From NCBI GenBank assembly GCA_963707515.1, contig CAVPQI010000001.1, positions 1,922,001 to 1,986,000 on the forward strand: a stretch of DNA of 64,000 nt, in the 5' to 3' direction. The position numbers and the translations under genes were made by a program. The stretch comes from Sva-07 sp963707515. GTDB taxonomy: Bacteria; Actinomycetota; Acidimicrobiia; Acidimicrobiales; Ilumatobacteraceae. The first letter of the stretch is position 1; each line of letters begins with the position of its first letter. Shown here piece by piece: positions 12,333-21,175 of this stretch. A model generated the notes under the pieces. The model was given only the letters and a program-made list of their open reading frames with translations. It searched no databases and was not told where the DNA came from.

Positions 12333-12855
12333 GCGGCGGGGCGTCGGCGTCGCTCGCCGGTCCCGGCGTCAGCGCCTCGAGCTGAGCACTCAGCCGCTCG
12401 ACGGCGGCAGTCAGCGTGTCGAGGCGCTCCTCGAACGTCTCGCCCGTCACCATGTCGGACATCGACAGCCGGACGCTGGCGATCTCGCGGGCCAGGAACT
12501 CGGTGTCGGCCTGCGTCCGTTCCGCGACGTCGCGGTCGGTCTCGGCGGACACGCGGTCGCGCCGTTCCTGACGGTTCTGGGCGAGGAGGATCAGCGGGGC
12601 CGCATACGACGCCTGGACCGACAGCACGAGCGTCAACAGGACGAGTCCTCGACTCCACGGGTCGAACTGCAGGCCTTCGGGGGTCAACGTGTTGGCGAGG
12701 ATCCACACGGTGATGACGATCGTCTGGAAGACGAGGAAGCGGGCGGTGCCCAAGAAGTTGGCGATCGATTCGGCGAAGTGGCCGAACGCGTCGGAGTCGT
12801 ACTGCAAACCGCCTCGTGCCGAACGCGGCGCGCTGAGGTCCTCGCGCCGTTTCAC
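12316..12855 (-). CDS. DUF1003 membrane protein
   Basis: The 179-residue protein has two membrane segments (about residues 40-57 and 70-91) separated by LTPEGLQFDPWSRG, then NRQERRDR and a long charged helix. This is the DUF1003 pattern. I start it at GTG 12855, which overlaps the stop of the upstream MgtE-like gene (GTGA) and gives the family start KRREDLSAPRSARGG; an ATG at 12918 would overlap the neighbour by 67 bases. DUF1003 proteins commonly travel with soluble MgtE-like proteins in actinobacteria, pointing to a shared, undefined role. Confidence 0.8.
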   Translation of the reverse strand: MKRREDLSAPRSARGGLQYDSDAFGHFAESIANFLGTARFLVFQTIVITVWILANTLTPEGLQFDPWSRGLVLLTLVLSVQASYAAPLILLAQNRQERRDRVSAETDRDVAERTQADTEFLAREIASVRLSMSDMVTGETFEERLDTLTAAVERLSAQLEALTPGPASDADAPPLRDSR

Positions 12856-14126
12856 CGTTGCGCTCCGTGGGTCGCGTCGGTCGCGTCGACGCGTCGCCGC
12901 CGCTGCTGGGTCCGCCATCCGACGCCGAGCATCCGGTCGAGGACGTCGTCCACGGTGACCGCGCCGAGGAAGCGCCTGGCTTCGTCGAGCACCGAGACCG
13001 CCAGCAGGTCGTAGCTGGCGAGGATCTCGGCGACCTCACGATCGCTGGCGTCGGGGGCGACGGTCGGGTCATCGGCGACCAGGCGACCGATCACCATGTG
13101 CGGCGGTTCCCGCAGCAGCCGCTGCATGTGGACGACACCGATCAACTTGCCAGTCGGCGCCTTGTACGGCGCGTGGGTGACGAAGACCTGGGTGGCGATG
13201 CTGACGACCCAGTCCGGATCGCGGATCTGGGCGAGCGCCTCGGCGACGGTGGAGTCGGGCCCGAGGATGATCACGTCGGGCGTCATCATGCCGCCGGCGG
13301 TGCCCTCCTCGTACGACAGCAGGCGGCGCACGACGTCGGCATCGTCGACGTCCATCATCCCCAGCATCCGCTCCTGCACCTCGGGGGTCATCTCGCCCAG
13401 CAGGTCGGCGAGGTCGTCGTACTCCATCTCGTCGAACACGCCGACGAGGCGGTCGCGGTCGAGTTGCTCGACGATGCGGACCTGTTCCTCCTCGGGCAGT
13501 TCCTCCAAGACGTCGGCGAGGCGTTCGTCGTCCATCGCCTCGGCGAGCTGACGTCGCTGGTCGATCGGGAGGGCACGCACCACGGCGGCGACCTCGGCGG
13601 GGTGGAAGTCGCGGAGCCGGGCAGCCTCGGCCTGCATCTCGGTCGGCGCGTCGAACAGTGCGGGCACCTCGTCGAAGTCGACCAGCCGGTAGCTCGGCCG
13701 CCGGCGGATCGACGACTTCCGGGCGAGGCGGACCTTGTCGATCACCCAGTACGTGGAGCGGGCGTCCTCGTGGGTGCGCAGCGCGACGTCGCTGACGGTC
13801 TCGTCACCGATCGCCCGGTCGATCAGCTCGGCGCCGATCAGCACCTCGCCGGGTCGCGGCTTGAACGGGTTGAGGTCGACGTCCCAGCTGCGCAATCGCG
13901 CCCCGTGCCCGGTGAGCTCGGCCACCCGGTTGGCGTTGACGAAGATCCGTCGGCGCTGGCTGCTGGCGACGAAACCGACGACGCGCGGCGGTACGGCGGG
14001 TTCGCGTCCCTTGGCCGGTCGGCCGGGGATGGCGACGATGTCCTCGAGTCGTCCGATCTCGGCGCCACCGGCGTCGAGGAGCGGGAGCCGCATGACCCTG
14101 AAGGCGTAGATCAGGTCGGCGGCCAT
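12852..14126 (-). CDS. Soluble MgtE-N / CBS domain protein
   Basis: The 424-residue protein resembles the cytosolic half of the MgtE magnesium channel but has no membrane part. An N-terminal PRC-barrel-like region (to about residue 110) precedes an MgtE N-domain (FHPAEVAAVVRALP, LADVLEELPEEEQ) and a CBS pair (SYEEGTAGGMMTPDVIIL and the stretch up to VTVDDVLDRMLGVGW). The tail is basic and ends in the GTGA overlap with the DUF1003 gene, implying coupled translation. It may sense Mg2+ or nucleotides for the DUF1003 partner; that is inference. Confidence 0.78.
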   Translation of the reverse strand: MAADLIYAFRVMRLPLLDAGGAEIGRLEDIVAIPGRPAKGREPAVPPRVVGFVASSQRRRIFVNANRVAELTGHGARLRSWDVDLNPFKPRPGEVLIGAELIDRAIGDETVSDVALRTHEDARSTYWVIDKVRLARKSSIRRRPSYRLVDFDEVPALFDAPTEMQAEAARLRDFHPAEVAAVVRALPIDQRRQLAEAMDDERLADVLEELPEEEQVRIVEQLDRDRLVGVFDEMEYDDLADLLGEMTPEVQERMLGMMDVDDADVVRRLLSYEEGTAGGMMTPDVIILGPDSTVAEALAQIRDPDWVVSIATQVFVTHAPYKAPTGKLIGVVHMQRLLREPPHMVIGRLVADDPTVAPDASDREVAEILASYDLLAVSVLDEARRFLGAVTVDDVLDRMLGVGWRTQQRRRRVDATDATHGAQR

Positions 14127-14241
14127 GGCCGCAGACTACCGACACCTCTTGTCGGGCCTCACGGCATGCGTGCGGTTGGCCACGGCTGGCCACGGCTGGT
14201 CGGCCCGACTCCGGCTCGTCGCGGGCGCTTCCCTCACCGGT

Positions 14242-14360
14242 CGCGATGAGCGAACAGACCGACGTGTGGTCCGTTCGCTCATCGCGGTGGTTGGGTTGAC
14301 GGCCCGTTGCGCCGGCGATGAGGGAAGGGGCCGACGTGTGGTCCGTTCGCTCATCGCGGT
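14242..14360. repeat. Two related hairpins with arms GCGATGAGCG / CGCTCATCGC
   Basis: Within the 249-base spacer between two divergently placed genes, a hairpin at 14242-14286 has a perfect 14-base stem (CGCGATGAGCGAAC with GTTCGCTCATCGCG) and an inner GACC/GGTC stem. A degenerate second copy lies at 14316-14356. A 30-base direct repeat (14259-14288 and 14331-14360) covers the right half of both. The same outer arm recurs at 61224-61267. Confidence 0.7.
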
Positions 14361-14375
14361 CGGGGTGGGTTCGGG

Positions 14376-16478
14376 TCAGGCGGGTTCGATCTGGACGAGG
14401 GTGTCGCTGTAGGCGACGCCGCCGCCCCATTCGGTGAGGGTGTCGTTGGTGAGCGTGTTGGCCACGTTGCCGTCGGGGTGATGGCGGCTCCACCAACCGA
14501 AGGGGATGGCGACGACACCCGGGCGCAGACGCTCGGTCACGCGGACCGGGACGGCGACCGATGCACGGTCGTTCCACACCCGCGCCGTGTCGCCGTCGGC
14601 GAGGCCGCGGGCACGGGCGTCGGCATCGACCATCTCGACGAACGGCCCGCCCTCGGCGGGTCCGTGCTTGGGAAGGTCGGCGTATCCGGAGTTGAGGAAG
14701 CGGGTGTGGTGCTTGGGGGTCAGCAAGTGCAGCGGGAACCGGGCGAGGAGATCGGCGTCGCCGGTGGCGCTCTCCCGTGGGGGGACATACACGGGGACGC
14801 GCGGTTGACCCATCCGCTCGAGCTGTCGGGACACGAACTCGACGCGGCCGCTCTCGGTCTCGAACTCACCGTCACCGAACGGGCGCCCGTCGTCGGGGTA
14901 CGGGACACGGACCCATCCCCGGTCGCGCAGCTCGTCGAGGTCGACGGTCGGCAGGGCGTCGCGCAGCAGCGTGTCGTCGTCGTCGAACAGTGACGGCTCG
15001 GTGAAGCCCATCGCCGCGGCGAGGCGACGGAACAGCTCGGTGTTCGAGCACGACTCACCGACGGGGTCGATCGCCGCCTCGTTCCAGCCCACCCACAGGT
15101 GGCCCCACGGCAGCACCACGTCGGACGCTTCGATCTGCGTCGTCGCCGGCAGCACGATGTCGGCGTAACGGGCGGTGTCGGTGAGGAACTGTTCGTGGAC
15201 GACGGTGAACAGGTCGTCGCGTTCGAGACCGACGCGGATGCGGTCGGCGTTCGGGACGATCACCAGCGGGTTGCAGTTCCACACGACGAGGGCGTGAACA
15301 CCGGGGCCGTCGGTTTCCCCGGCGTGCGGTTCGGTGAGGATGCGGCCGAGCAGGCTCATGTTCAGCGTGCGCGCCGGCCGTCGGCCGCCGGCGGTCTCGA
15401 GGTCGGGGCGGTAGAAGGCGATGCCGTCGACGAGGGCGTCGGAGTACGAGCCGACGCTCTTGGCGATGCCGCCGCCGCGCAGCGCCCAGGCGCCGGTCAA
15501 GGCCGGCAGACACGCCAGCGTGCGGTAGAACATCGCCCCGTTCTCGTGGTGCTCGGCACCGATCAGCGTGCGGATCGCGGCGGGGCGAGCCGTGGCGTAG
15601 TCACGGGCGAGCGTCTCCACCAGCACGGCGTCGAGGCCGGTCGCCGCTGCGGCACGCTCGGGTGTCCAGTCGGCGACGGCGTCGCGGAGCTCGTCGAAGC
15701 CGAGCGTGTGCTCGGCGATCCAGGCGTCGTCGGTCAGCCCGTCGCGAATGATGACGTGCATCATCGCCAACATCAGGGCGATGTCGGTGCCCGGAAGCGG
15801 CTGGACGAAGCGGTCACCGCGCGCCGGGTCGACGGCGTCGGCGGTGATCGTACGGATCGGGTCGATGACGACCAGTCGGGCACCCCGTTCACGGGCCCGC
15901 TCGATGACCGGCCACAGGTGGCGGTTGGTGAGACGGGTGTTCGTCGCCCAGAGGAAGATCAGCTCGGCATGTTCGATCTCGGACGGGTCCATCGCCCGAC
16001 CGGTGCCGTTGGTCATCCGCAGGCCGTGGCCGACTGTCGGGCCGCAGATGGCGCGCTCGAGGTTGGACGCACCGAGATGACCGAAGAAGCGGCCGCTCAA
16101 GCCGGCGAGGGCGAGGACGCTCTGGTTGCCGGCGTCGGAGAACGGCAACACCGCCTCGGGGCCGTGCTCGTCGACCACGGCATGCAGTCGGAGCGCGATC
16201 TCCGACAGTGCCTCGTCCCACGTGATGCGCTCGAACGTGCCCTCGCCCTTCGGGCCGACACGGCGCATGGGGAACAACACCCGGTCGGGGTCGTAGACGC
16301 GGTCGAGGAAGCGGTTGACCTTCGGGCACAGTTCACCGGCGGAGTAGGGGTGAGCGGGGTTGCCACGCAGCTTGACCGCGACGGGCGGACCTTCGACCTC
16401 GTCGTCGACGGTGACGGTCCAGCCGCACGAGTCGGGGCAGTCGTGATGACAGGTGCCGTTGACCGTGCGCGTGGACAT
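14376..16478 (-). CDS. Molybdopterin-dependent oxidoreductase (DMSO-reductase family)
   Basis: The 700-residue protein has an N-terminal 4Fe-4S site with C10, C14 and C18 (CHHDCPDSC) and C51 (GELCPKV), followed by the molybdopterin core (VLPFSDAGNQSV, LIFLWATNTRLTN, VVIDPIRT) and a C-terminal dinucleotide-binding domain (PLHLLTPKHHTRFLNSGY). It belongs to the large family of Mo-bisMGD enzymes that includes formate-dehydrogenase-like and uncharacterised dehydrogenases. No twin-arginine signal is seen, so it is probably cytoplasmic. No partner iron-sulfur or membrane subunit lies nearby, and the substrate is unknown. Confidence 0.82.
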   Translation of the reverse strand: MSTRTVNGTCHHDCPDSCGWTVTVDDEVEGPPVAVKLRGNPAHPYSAGELCPKVNRFLDRVYDPDRVLFPMRRVGPKGEGTFERITWDEALSEIALRLHAVVDEHGPEAVLPFSDAGNQSVLALAGLSGRFFGHLGASNLERAICGPTVGHGLRMTNGTGRAMDPSEIEHAELIFLWATNTRLTNRHLWPVIERARERGARLVVIDPIRTITADAVDPARGDRFVQPLPGTDIALMLAMMHVIIRDGLTDDAWIAEHTLGFDELRDAVADWTPERAAAATGLDAVLVETLARDYATARPAAIRTLIGAEHHENGAMFYRTLACLPALTGAWALRGGGIAKSVGSYSDALVDGIAFYRPDLETAGGRRPARTLNMSLLGRILTEPHAGETDGPGVHALVVWNCNPLVIVPNADRIRVGLERDDLFTVVHEQFLTDTARYADIVLPATTQIEASDVVLPWGHLWVGWNEAAIDPVGESCSNTELFRRLAAAMGFTEPSLFDDDDTLLRDALPTVDLDELRDRGWVRVPYPDDGRPFGDGEFETESGRVEFVSRQLERMGQPRVPVYVPPRESATGDADLLARFPLHLLTPKHHTRFLNSGYADLPKHGPAEGGPFVEMVDADARARGLADGDTARVWNDRASVAVPVRVTERLRPGVVAIPFGWWSRHHPDGNVANTLTNDTLTEWGGGVAYSDTLVQIEPA

Positions 16479-16560
16479 GGCGGCAGGCTATGTCCGACCG
16501 CGTCGTCGTGGTGAACGACTTGTGGTGCCGACCGACTCGACGACTGCAGGCAGCAGCGGA

Positions 16561-17058
16561 TCAGGCGTTGGGGACGGCGTCGGCGCTCGGCTGACGGTCG
16601 ATGATCTCGCGCAGGTGCGGCCAGGCCGCAGCGAACCCACTGTGCAACGGGAGCTGCTCGACGTAGTCGAGCGGGAACCACTCGACGGCATCGGTTTCGA
16701 AGTTGAGCGACGCACCGAACGGCTCGTCGACCTCGACGACGATCGTCGTGTACCGCCAGTCGGTGGCCGGCTCGAACACGTAGGTGCCGATGAGGCGAGG
16801 TGCCGACGCCGGCGTGCCGACCTCCTCGGATGCTTCTCGCAACGCGCCCTCGAACGGTGACTCCCCCTCGTCGAGGGCGCCGCCGGCGCACGACCAGTTG
16901 CCGCCCTCGTGTGCCATCGCCGATCGCTTCTGCAACATCACGAACGCCTCACCGTGGGTGTCGCGCACCACGAACACGACGCCGGCGGCGCCGTAGACCC
17001 CCCAGCGCACGTGCCCATCGCTGCAGCGCATGAAGCCGTCACCCGTCCGTCGTTCCAG
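16561..17058 (-). CDS. NUDIX hydrolase
   Basis: The NUDIX box is complete: GALDEGESPF leads into REASEEVG, matching G-x5-E-x7-RE-x2-EE-x-G. NUDIX enzymes cleave nucleoside diphosphates linked to another group. The conserved lead-in DGHVRWGVYGAAGVV places the domain at the N-terminus. The start is uncertain: GTG 17058 has GGAGG almost touching it, ATG 17031 would begin at MRCSDGHVRWG, and TTG 17097 is also possible. The substrate cannot be inferred. Confidence 0.82.
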   Translation of the reverse strand: MERRTGDGFMRCSDGHVRWGVYGAAGVVFVVRDTHGEAFVMLQKRSAMAHEGGNWSCAGGALDEGESPFEGALREASEEVGTPASAPRLIGTYVFEPATDWRYTTIVVEVDEPFGASLNFETDAVEWFPLDYVEQLPLHSGFAAAWPHLREIIDRQPSADAVPNA

Positions 17059-17108
17059 CACCCCTCCACCCTGCCGGACGTCGCCCCGCCGTGCCAACCC
17101 GGGCGACG

Positions 17109-17156
17109 CACGGTGGGAACGAGCCGCGGTGGGAGCGAGCCAGGGTGGGAACGAAT
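17109..17156. repeat. Three tandem 16-base repeats upstream of mycothione reductase
   Basis: Units at 17109-17124, 17125-17140 and 17141-17156 follow the consensus CRCGGTGGGARCGAGC with two or three changes each. They sit 28 bases before the mtr start and between divergent genes, so they may be a regulatory array, or simple slippage repeats. Confidence 0.55.
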
Positions 17157-17183
17157 CGTCACCCCGGGTGGTTGAGTAGGACC

Positions 17184-18563
17184 GTGAGCGAACGAGACGC
17201 CGAACGCGGCACCGAGCAGTACGACCTGATCATCGTCGGCAGCGGGTCGGGCAACTCCATCCCGGACTACCTCGCCGACTGGCGCATCGCCATCGTCGAG
17301 CGTGACGTGTTCGGTGGCACGTGCCTCAACCGTGGCTGCATCCCGTCGAAGATGTTCGTCTATCCCGCCGACGTGGCGCTGGCCGCGGCGACGTCGGCGA
17401 AGCTGGGGATCGACACCCAGTACAACGGCGCCGACTGGCCATCCATTCGCGACCGGATCTTCGGCCGCATCGACCCGATCTCGGCCGGGGGCCGCGAGTA
17501 CCGCGCCACCGGGTCGCCCAACGTCACGCTCATCGAAGGCACGGCGACGTTCGTCGGGCCCCACACGATGGACGTCGAGGGCCGGACGATCGCGGCGCCG
17601 AACATCCTGCTCGCCGCCGGCTCGCGTCCTGTCGTGCCGCCGATCAGCGGGCTCGTCGAGACCGGCTTCCACACCTCGGACACGATCATGCGCCTCGACG
17701 AGTTGCCCCCGCGACTGGGCATCCTCGGCGGCGGGTTCATCGCCGTCGAGATGGGCCACGTGTTCGCCTCCCTGGGGTCCGACGTGACGATCTTCAACCG
17801 GTCGCGGACGCTGCTGCGCGGGTTCGACCACGACATCGCCGAACAGTTCACGTCGGTGTTCGGGGCGCGCATCGATCTCCGCCTCGGGCACGTGCCGACA
17901 CATGTCGAGCGCACCGCCGACGGCATCGTCGTCACCTCCACCGACGGCACGGTGGTCGTCGACGAGCTGCTCGTCGCCACCGGCCGCCTCCCGAACAGCG
18001 ACCTGCTCGCCGTCGACACCGCCGGCATCGAGTGCCACCACTACGGAACGATCCTCGTCGACGACACGATGGCCACCAACGTGCCGGGGATCTGGGCGGT
18101 CGGCGACGTCGCCAACGACTACCAGCTGAAGCACCTCGCCAACGCCGAAGCAGCGACGGCGTTCTGGAACATCGCCCATCCCGACGACCTCCGCCGCCAG
18201 AGTTACAAGGCGGTGCCGAGCGCGGTCTTCTCCAGCCCGCAGGTCGCCACCGTCGGCCTCACCGAGGAGCAGGCGACCGCCGCCGGACGCTCGTTCCGCG
18301 TCGGCCGCCGCGACTACGCCGGCGTCGCCTACGGATGGGCGATGATGGACGACACCGGCTTCGCCAAGGTGCTCGTCGACGACGACACGGGCCTGATCAT
18401 CGGCGCCCACATCATCGGCCCGCAGGCCTCGTCGCTGCTGCAGCCGATCGTCCAGGCGATGGAGTTCGACCAACCCGCAGCCGACGTCGCCCGCAAGGTG
18501 TTCTACATCCATCCGGCGCTCACCGAGGTCGTCGAGAACGCCCTCCTCGACGCCATCGGCTGA
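17184..18563 (+). CDS. mtr: Mycothione reductase
   Basis: The 459-residue flavoprotein reduces mycothiol disulfide with NADPH, keeping the actinobacterial thiol buffer reduced. It has an FAD loop GSGSGN (residues 19-24), the redox pair C47/C52 in GGTCLNRGCIPSKM, a second nucleotide site (GILGGGFIAVEMGHVFASLG) and the dimer-interface base H443 with E448 (HPALTEVVENA). Length and motifs such as NSIPDYL, FGRIDP and VAYGWAMMDD match mycothione reductase rather than generic dihydrolipoyl dehydrogenase. GTG at 17184 gives the family length; the frame is open upstream but that part is unlike the family. Confidence 0.9.
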   Translation: MSERDAERGTEQYDLIIVGSGSGNSIPDYLADWRIAIVERDVFGGTCLNRGCIPSKMFVYPADVALAAATSAKLGIDTQYNGADWPSIRDRIFGRIDPISAGGREYRATGSPNVTLIEGTATFVGPHTMDVEGRTIAAPNILLAAGSRPVVPPISGLVETGFHTSDTIMRLDELPPRLGILGGGFIAVEMGHVFASLGSDVTIFNRSRTLLRGFDHDIAEQFTSVFGARIDLRLGHVPTHVERTADGIVVTSTDGTVVVDELLVATGRLPNSDLLAVDTAGIECHHYGTILVDDTMATNVPGIWAVGDVANDYQLKHLANAEAATAFWNIAHPDDLRRQSYKAVPSAVFSSPQVATVGLTEEQATAAGRSFRVGRRDYAGVAYGWAMMDDTGFAKVLVDDDTGLIIGAHIIGPQASSLLQPIVQAMEFDQPAADVARKVFYIHPALTEVVENALLDAIG

Positions 18564-18625
18564 TCCCCGCCCAGCGGCTCGAACCTCGCATCGAGTCGCA
18601 CGAGCCGTTCGCTACGGTGCCGGCG

Positions 18626-19828
18626 ATGGCACGTCGAGGACCATTGACCGACGACGAGATCGCCGCGTGCCGTGCCGTGACGCCCGGGTGCCGCGACGGC
18701 GGCGTCGTCCACCTGAACCACGCCGGTGCGTCGCTGCCCACGCAGGCGGTGCTCGACGCCAACATCGCGCACCTGCGGGCGGAGGCACTCGACGGCGGGT
18801 ACGAGGCGGCTGCCGCGGCCGTTGACCGCCGCGAGGCGGTGTACCGGTCGATCGCCGGGTTGATCGGCGCCGAGCGATCCGAGATCGCTCGGATGGAGCA
18901 CGCCACGGGCGCCTGGAATGCTGCGTTCTGGTCGTTGCCGATGGAGCGCGGCCAGCGGATCGTCGTCCACGACCACGAGTACGGCGCCAACATCGTCGCC
19001 TTCCTCCATGCCGCAGCGACCCGTGGTGTCGTCGTCGACCGGGTCGGCAACGACCCCACCGGCCAGGTCGACGTCGACGACCTCGAGCGCCGGGTCGCCG
19101 GGGGCGACGTCGCTCTCGTGTCGCTGACCCACGTGCCGACGAACGGTGGACTCGTCAACCCCGCCGCCGAGGTCGGCAGGATCGCACGCGCCGCGGGCGT
19201 GCCGTTCCTGCTCGACGCCTGCCAGTCGATCGGCCAACTGCGCGTCGACGTCGACGAGATCGGCTGCGACCTGCTGTCGGCAACCGGGCGTAAGTACCTG
19301 CGCGGCCCGCGGGGCTCGGGGTTCCTCTACGTCCGCTCGTCGATCCTCGACCGACTGACGCCGTCGCAGCCCGACCACCACGGCACGGACCTCCGCAGCG
19401 GCGACCGGTTCGAATGGGCGCCGGGTGCCGAGCGGTTCGAGTACTGGGAGCACGACGTCGCCGGATGGCTGGCCCTCGGCGTTGCGGTCGACGAGGCGTC
19501 GGCCATCGGGATCGATCGCATCGAGGCGACCGTCGGCCGGCGCGCCGAGGAGCTGCGGACGATGCTCGTCGACGCCGCCTTCGAAGTCCACGATCTCGGA
19601 ACCACGAGGTGCGGGATCGTCACCACGTCGCACCCCGCGGTCGACGCCGAGACGCTGCGCCAGCGTTTGGCGGCGGAGCGGATCAACGTCACGACCACGC
19701 TGCCCGACTCGTCGCGCTGGGACGTCGAACGGCGGGCGCTGCCGACGATGGTCCGGCTGTCCGTGCACTACACGACGACCACCGACGAGCTCGTGCGAGC
19801 CGTCGAGGTGCTCCGGCGAGCCGTGTGA
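18626..19828 (+). CDS. PLP-dependent aminotransferase class V / cysteine-desulfurase-like enzyme
   Basis: The 400-residue protein has the class V aminotransferase fold: HLNHAGASLP near the N-terminus, LTHVPTNGGLVNP, the PLP-binding aspartate in LLDACQSIGQ and the Schiff-base lysine K223 in ATGRKYLRGPRGSGFLY. Members include cysteine desulfurases, isopenicillin N epimerase-like and sulfoxide-lyase-like enzymes; the sequence does not decide between them. It follows mtr by 62 bases on the same strand. The ATG at 18626 lacks a strong ribosome site but gives a standard N-terminus. Confidence 0.8.
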   Translation: MARRGPLTDDEIAACRAVTPGCRDGGVVHLNHAGASLPTQAVLDANIAHLRAEALDGGYEAAAAAVDRREAVYRSIAGLIGAERSEIARMEHATGAWNAAFWSLPMERGQRIVVHDHEYGANIVAFLHAAATRGVVVDRVGNDPTGQVDVDDLERRVAGGDVALVSLTHVPTNGGLVNPAAEVGRIARAAGVPFLLDACQSIGQLRVDVDEIGCDLLSATGRKYLRGPRGSGFLYVRSSILDRLTPSQPDHHGTDLRSGDRFEWAPGAERFEYWEHDVAGWLALGVAVDEASAIGIDRIEATVGRRAEELRTMLVDAAFEVHDLGTTRCGIVTTSHPAVDAETLRQRLAAERINVTTTLPDSSRWDVERRALPTMVRLSVHYTTTTDELVRAVEVLRRAV

Positions 19829-19864
19829 CCGGCACCACCGGGCGGGGTGGGTACATTCGCCACG

Positions 19865-21175
19865 ATGGGAGTCCCCACCAGGAATTGGGCCGGCAACCAG
19901 CGGTGCATCCCGTTGGCCGTCCACGAGCCGCGCTCGACCGACGAGGTGTCGGCGATCGTCCACGACGCGGCGGCCGCCGGGCAGCGGGTGAAGGTGATCG
20001 GGGGCGCCCACTCGTTCACCGATGCGGCGATGACCGATGGCCATCTGGTGTCGCTCGATCGCATGAATCGGGTGCTGCGCGTCGACGGCAACGACGTCAC
20101 CGTGCAGGCGGGCATCAGGCTGCGCGAGCTCAACGACGTCCTCGCCGGTCACGGGCTGGCACTGCCGAACCTCGGTGACATCGACAAACAGTCGATCGCC
20201 GGCGCCACGTCCACCGCCACCCATGGCACCGGCACCGGCTTCGGCAACCTCGCCACGACGATCGTCGGGCTCGAGCTGGTCACCGGCGACGGCGCCATCC
20301 GCCGCGCCGACGCGACCACCGACCCGGAGCTGTTGCGCGTCGCCCGCGTCGGGCTCGGGGCGCTCGGCATCCTCACCGAGGTCACGCTGCGCTGTGTCCC
20401 GGCGTTCAATCTGCGCGCCGTCGAGACGATCGAACCGCTGGTCGACGTACTCGCCGACTTCGGCACATTGATGCGCTCGACCGATCACGTCGAGTTCTAC
20501 TGGATGCCCGGCGGGCGGCGGTGCCAGGTGAAGCGCAACACGCGCACCGTCGAACCGGCGCGTCCGCAGCCGAAGCTGGCCTACGTGCGCGACAAGTGGA
20601 TCGGTGAGAACCTCGGCTTCGGCACGGTGTGCCGGGTCGGTCGCCGCTTCCCGAAGCTGGCGCCGAGGGTCGCCAAGCTGGTCACCTCCGCCGCTGCCGA
20701 GCGTGAGCTGATCGACCGCAGCGACCGCATCTTCTGCAGCCCGCGCCACGTGCACTTCGTGGAGATGGAGTACGGCATCCCCTTCGATGCCGTGCCCGAC
20801 GCCATCGGTCGTATCGGCGCCCTGGTGTCGAGCCTGCCGTTCCCGCCGCTGTTCCCGATCGAGGTGCGGGCATCGGCCGCCGACGACATCCCGCTGTCCA
20901 CCGCCAACGGACGGGCGTCGGGATGGATCGCCGTGCACCAGTACATCGGGACCCCGTACGAGGCCTACTTCCAGGGCGTCGAGCAGATCATGAACGACTA
21001 CGGCGGACGCCCACACTGGGGCAAGTTGCACTTCCAGAGCTCGCTGAGCTTGTCGTACCGCTACCCGGAGTGGAACACGTTCCGCGACTGGCGGGCGCAG
21101 CTCGACCCGGCCGGCACGTTCCGCAACGCCTATGTCGACCGCGTGCTCGGTGCGCCGCTGCCGAGCGACGGCTAG
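19865..21175 (+). CDS. L-gulono-1,4-lactone dehydrogenase-like FAD oxidoreductase
   Basis: The 436-residue protein has an FAD-binding PCMH domain (GGAHSFTDAAMTDG, GDIDKQSIAGATSTATHGTG) and a C-terminal sugar-lactone oxidase (ALO) domain with EVRASAADD, HQYIGTPYEAYF and GGRPHWGKLH. It closely resembles the mycobacterial L-gulonolactone dehydrogenase type, which oxidises aldonolactones. ATG at 19865 starts at GVPTRNWAGNQRC, as in relatives. It lies 36 bases after the PLP enzyme and ends tail-to-tail with the tetR gene, whose stop overlaps its own. Confidence 0.83.
   Translation: MGVPTRNWAGNQRCIPLAVHEPRSTDEVSAIVHDAAAAGQRVKVIGGAHSFTDAAMTDGHLVSLDRMNRVLRVDGNDVTVQAGIRLRELNDVLAGHGLALPNLGDIDKQSIAGATSTATHGTGTGFGNLATTIVGLELVTGDGAIRRADATTDPELLRVARVGLGALGILTEVTLRCVPAFNLRAVETIEPLVDVLADFGTLMRSTDHVEFYWMPGGRRCQVKRNTRTVEPARPQPKLAYVRDKWIGENLGFGTVCRVGRRFPKLAPRVAKLVTSAAAERELIDRSDRIFCSPRHVHFVEMEYGIPFDAVPDAIGRIGALVSSLPFPPLFPIEVRASAADDIPLSTANGRASGWIAVHQYIGTPYEAYFQGVEQIMNDYGGRPHWGKLHFQSSLSLSYRYPEWNTFRDWRAQLDPAGTFRNAYVDRVLGAPLPSDG

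Noticed and set aside
14242..14360. Short spaced repeats considered as a CRISPR array
   Set aside because: Only two units, each palindromic over its whole length, with no series of regular spacers and no cas genes in the window.
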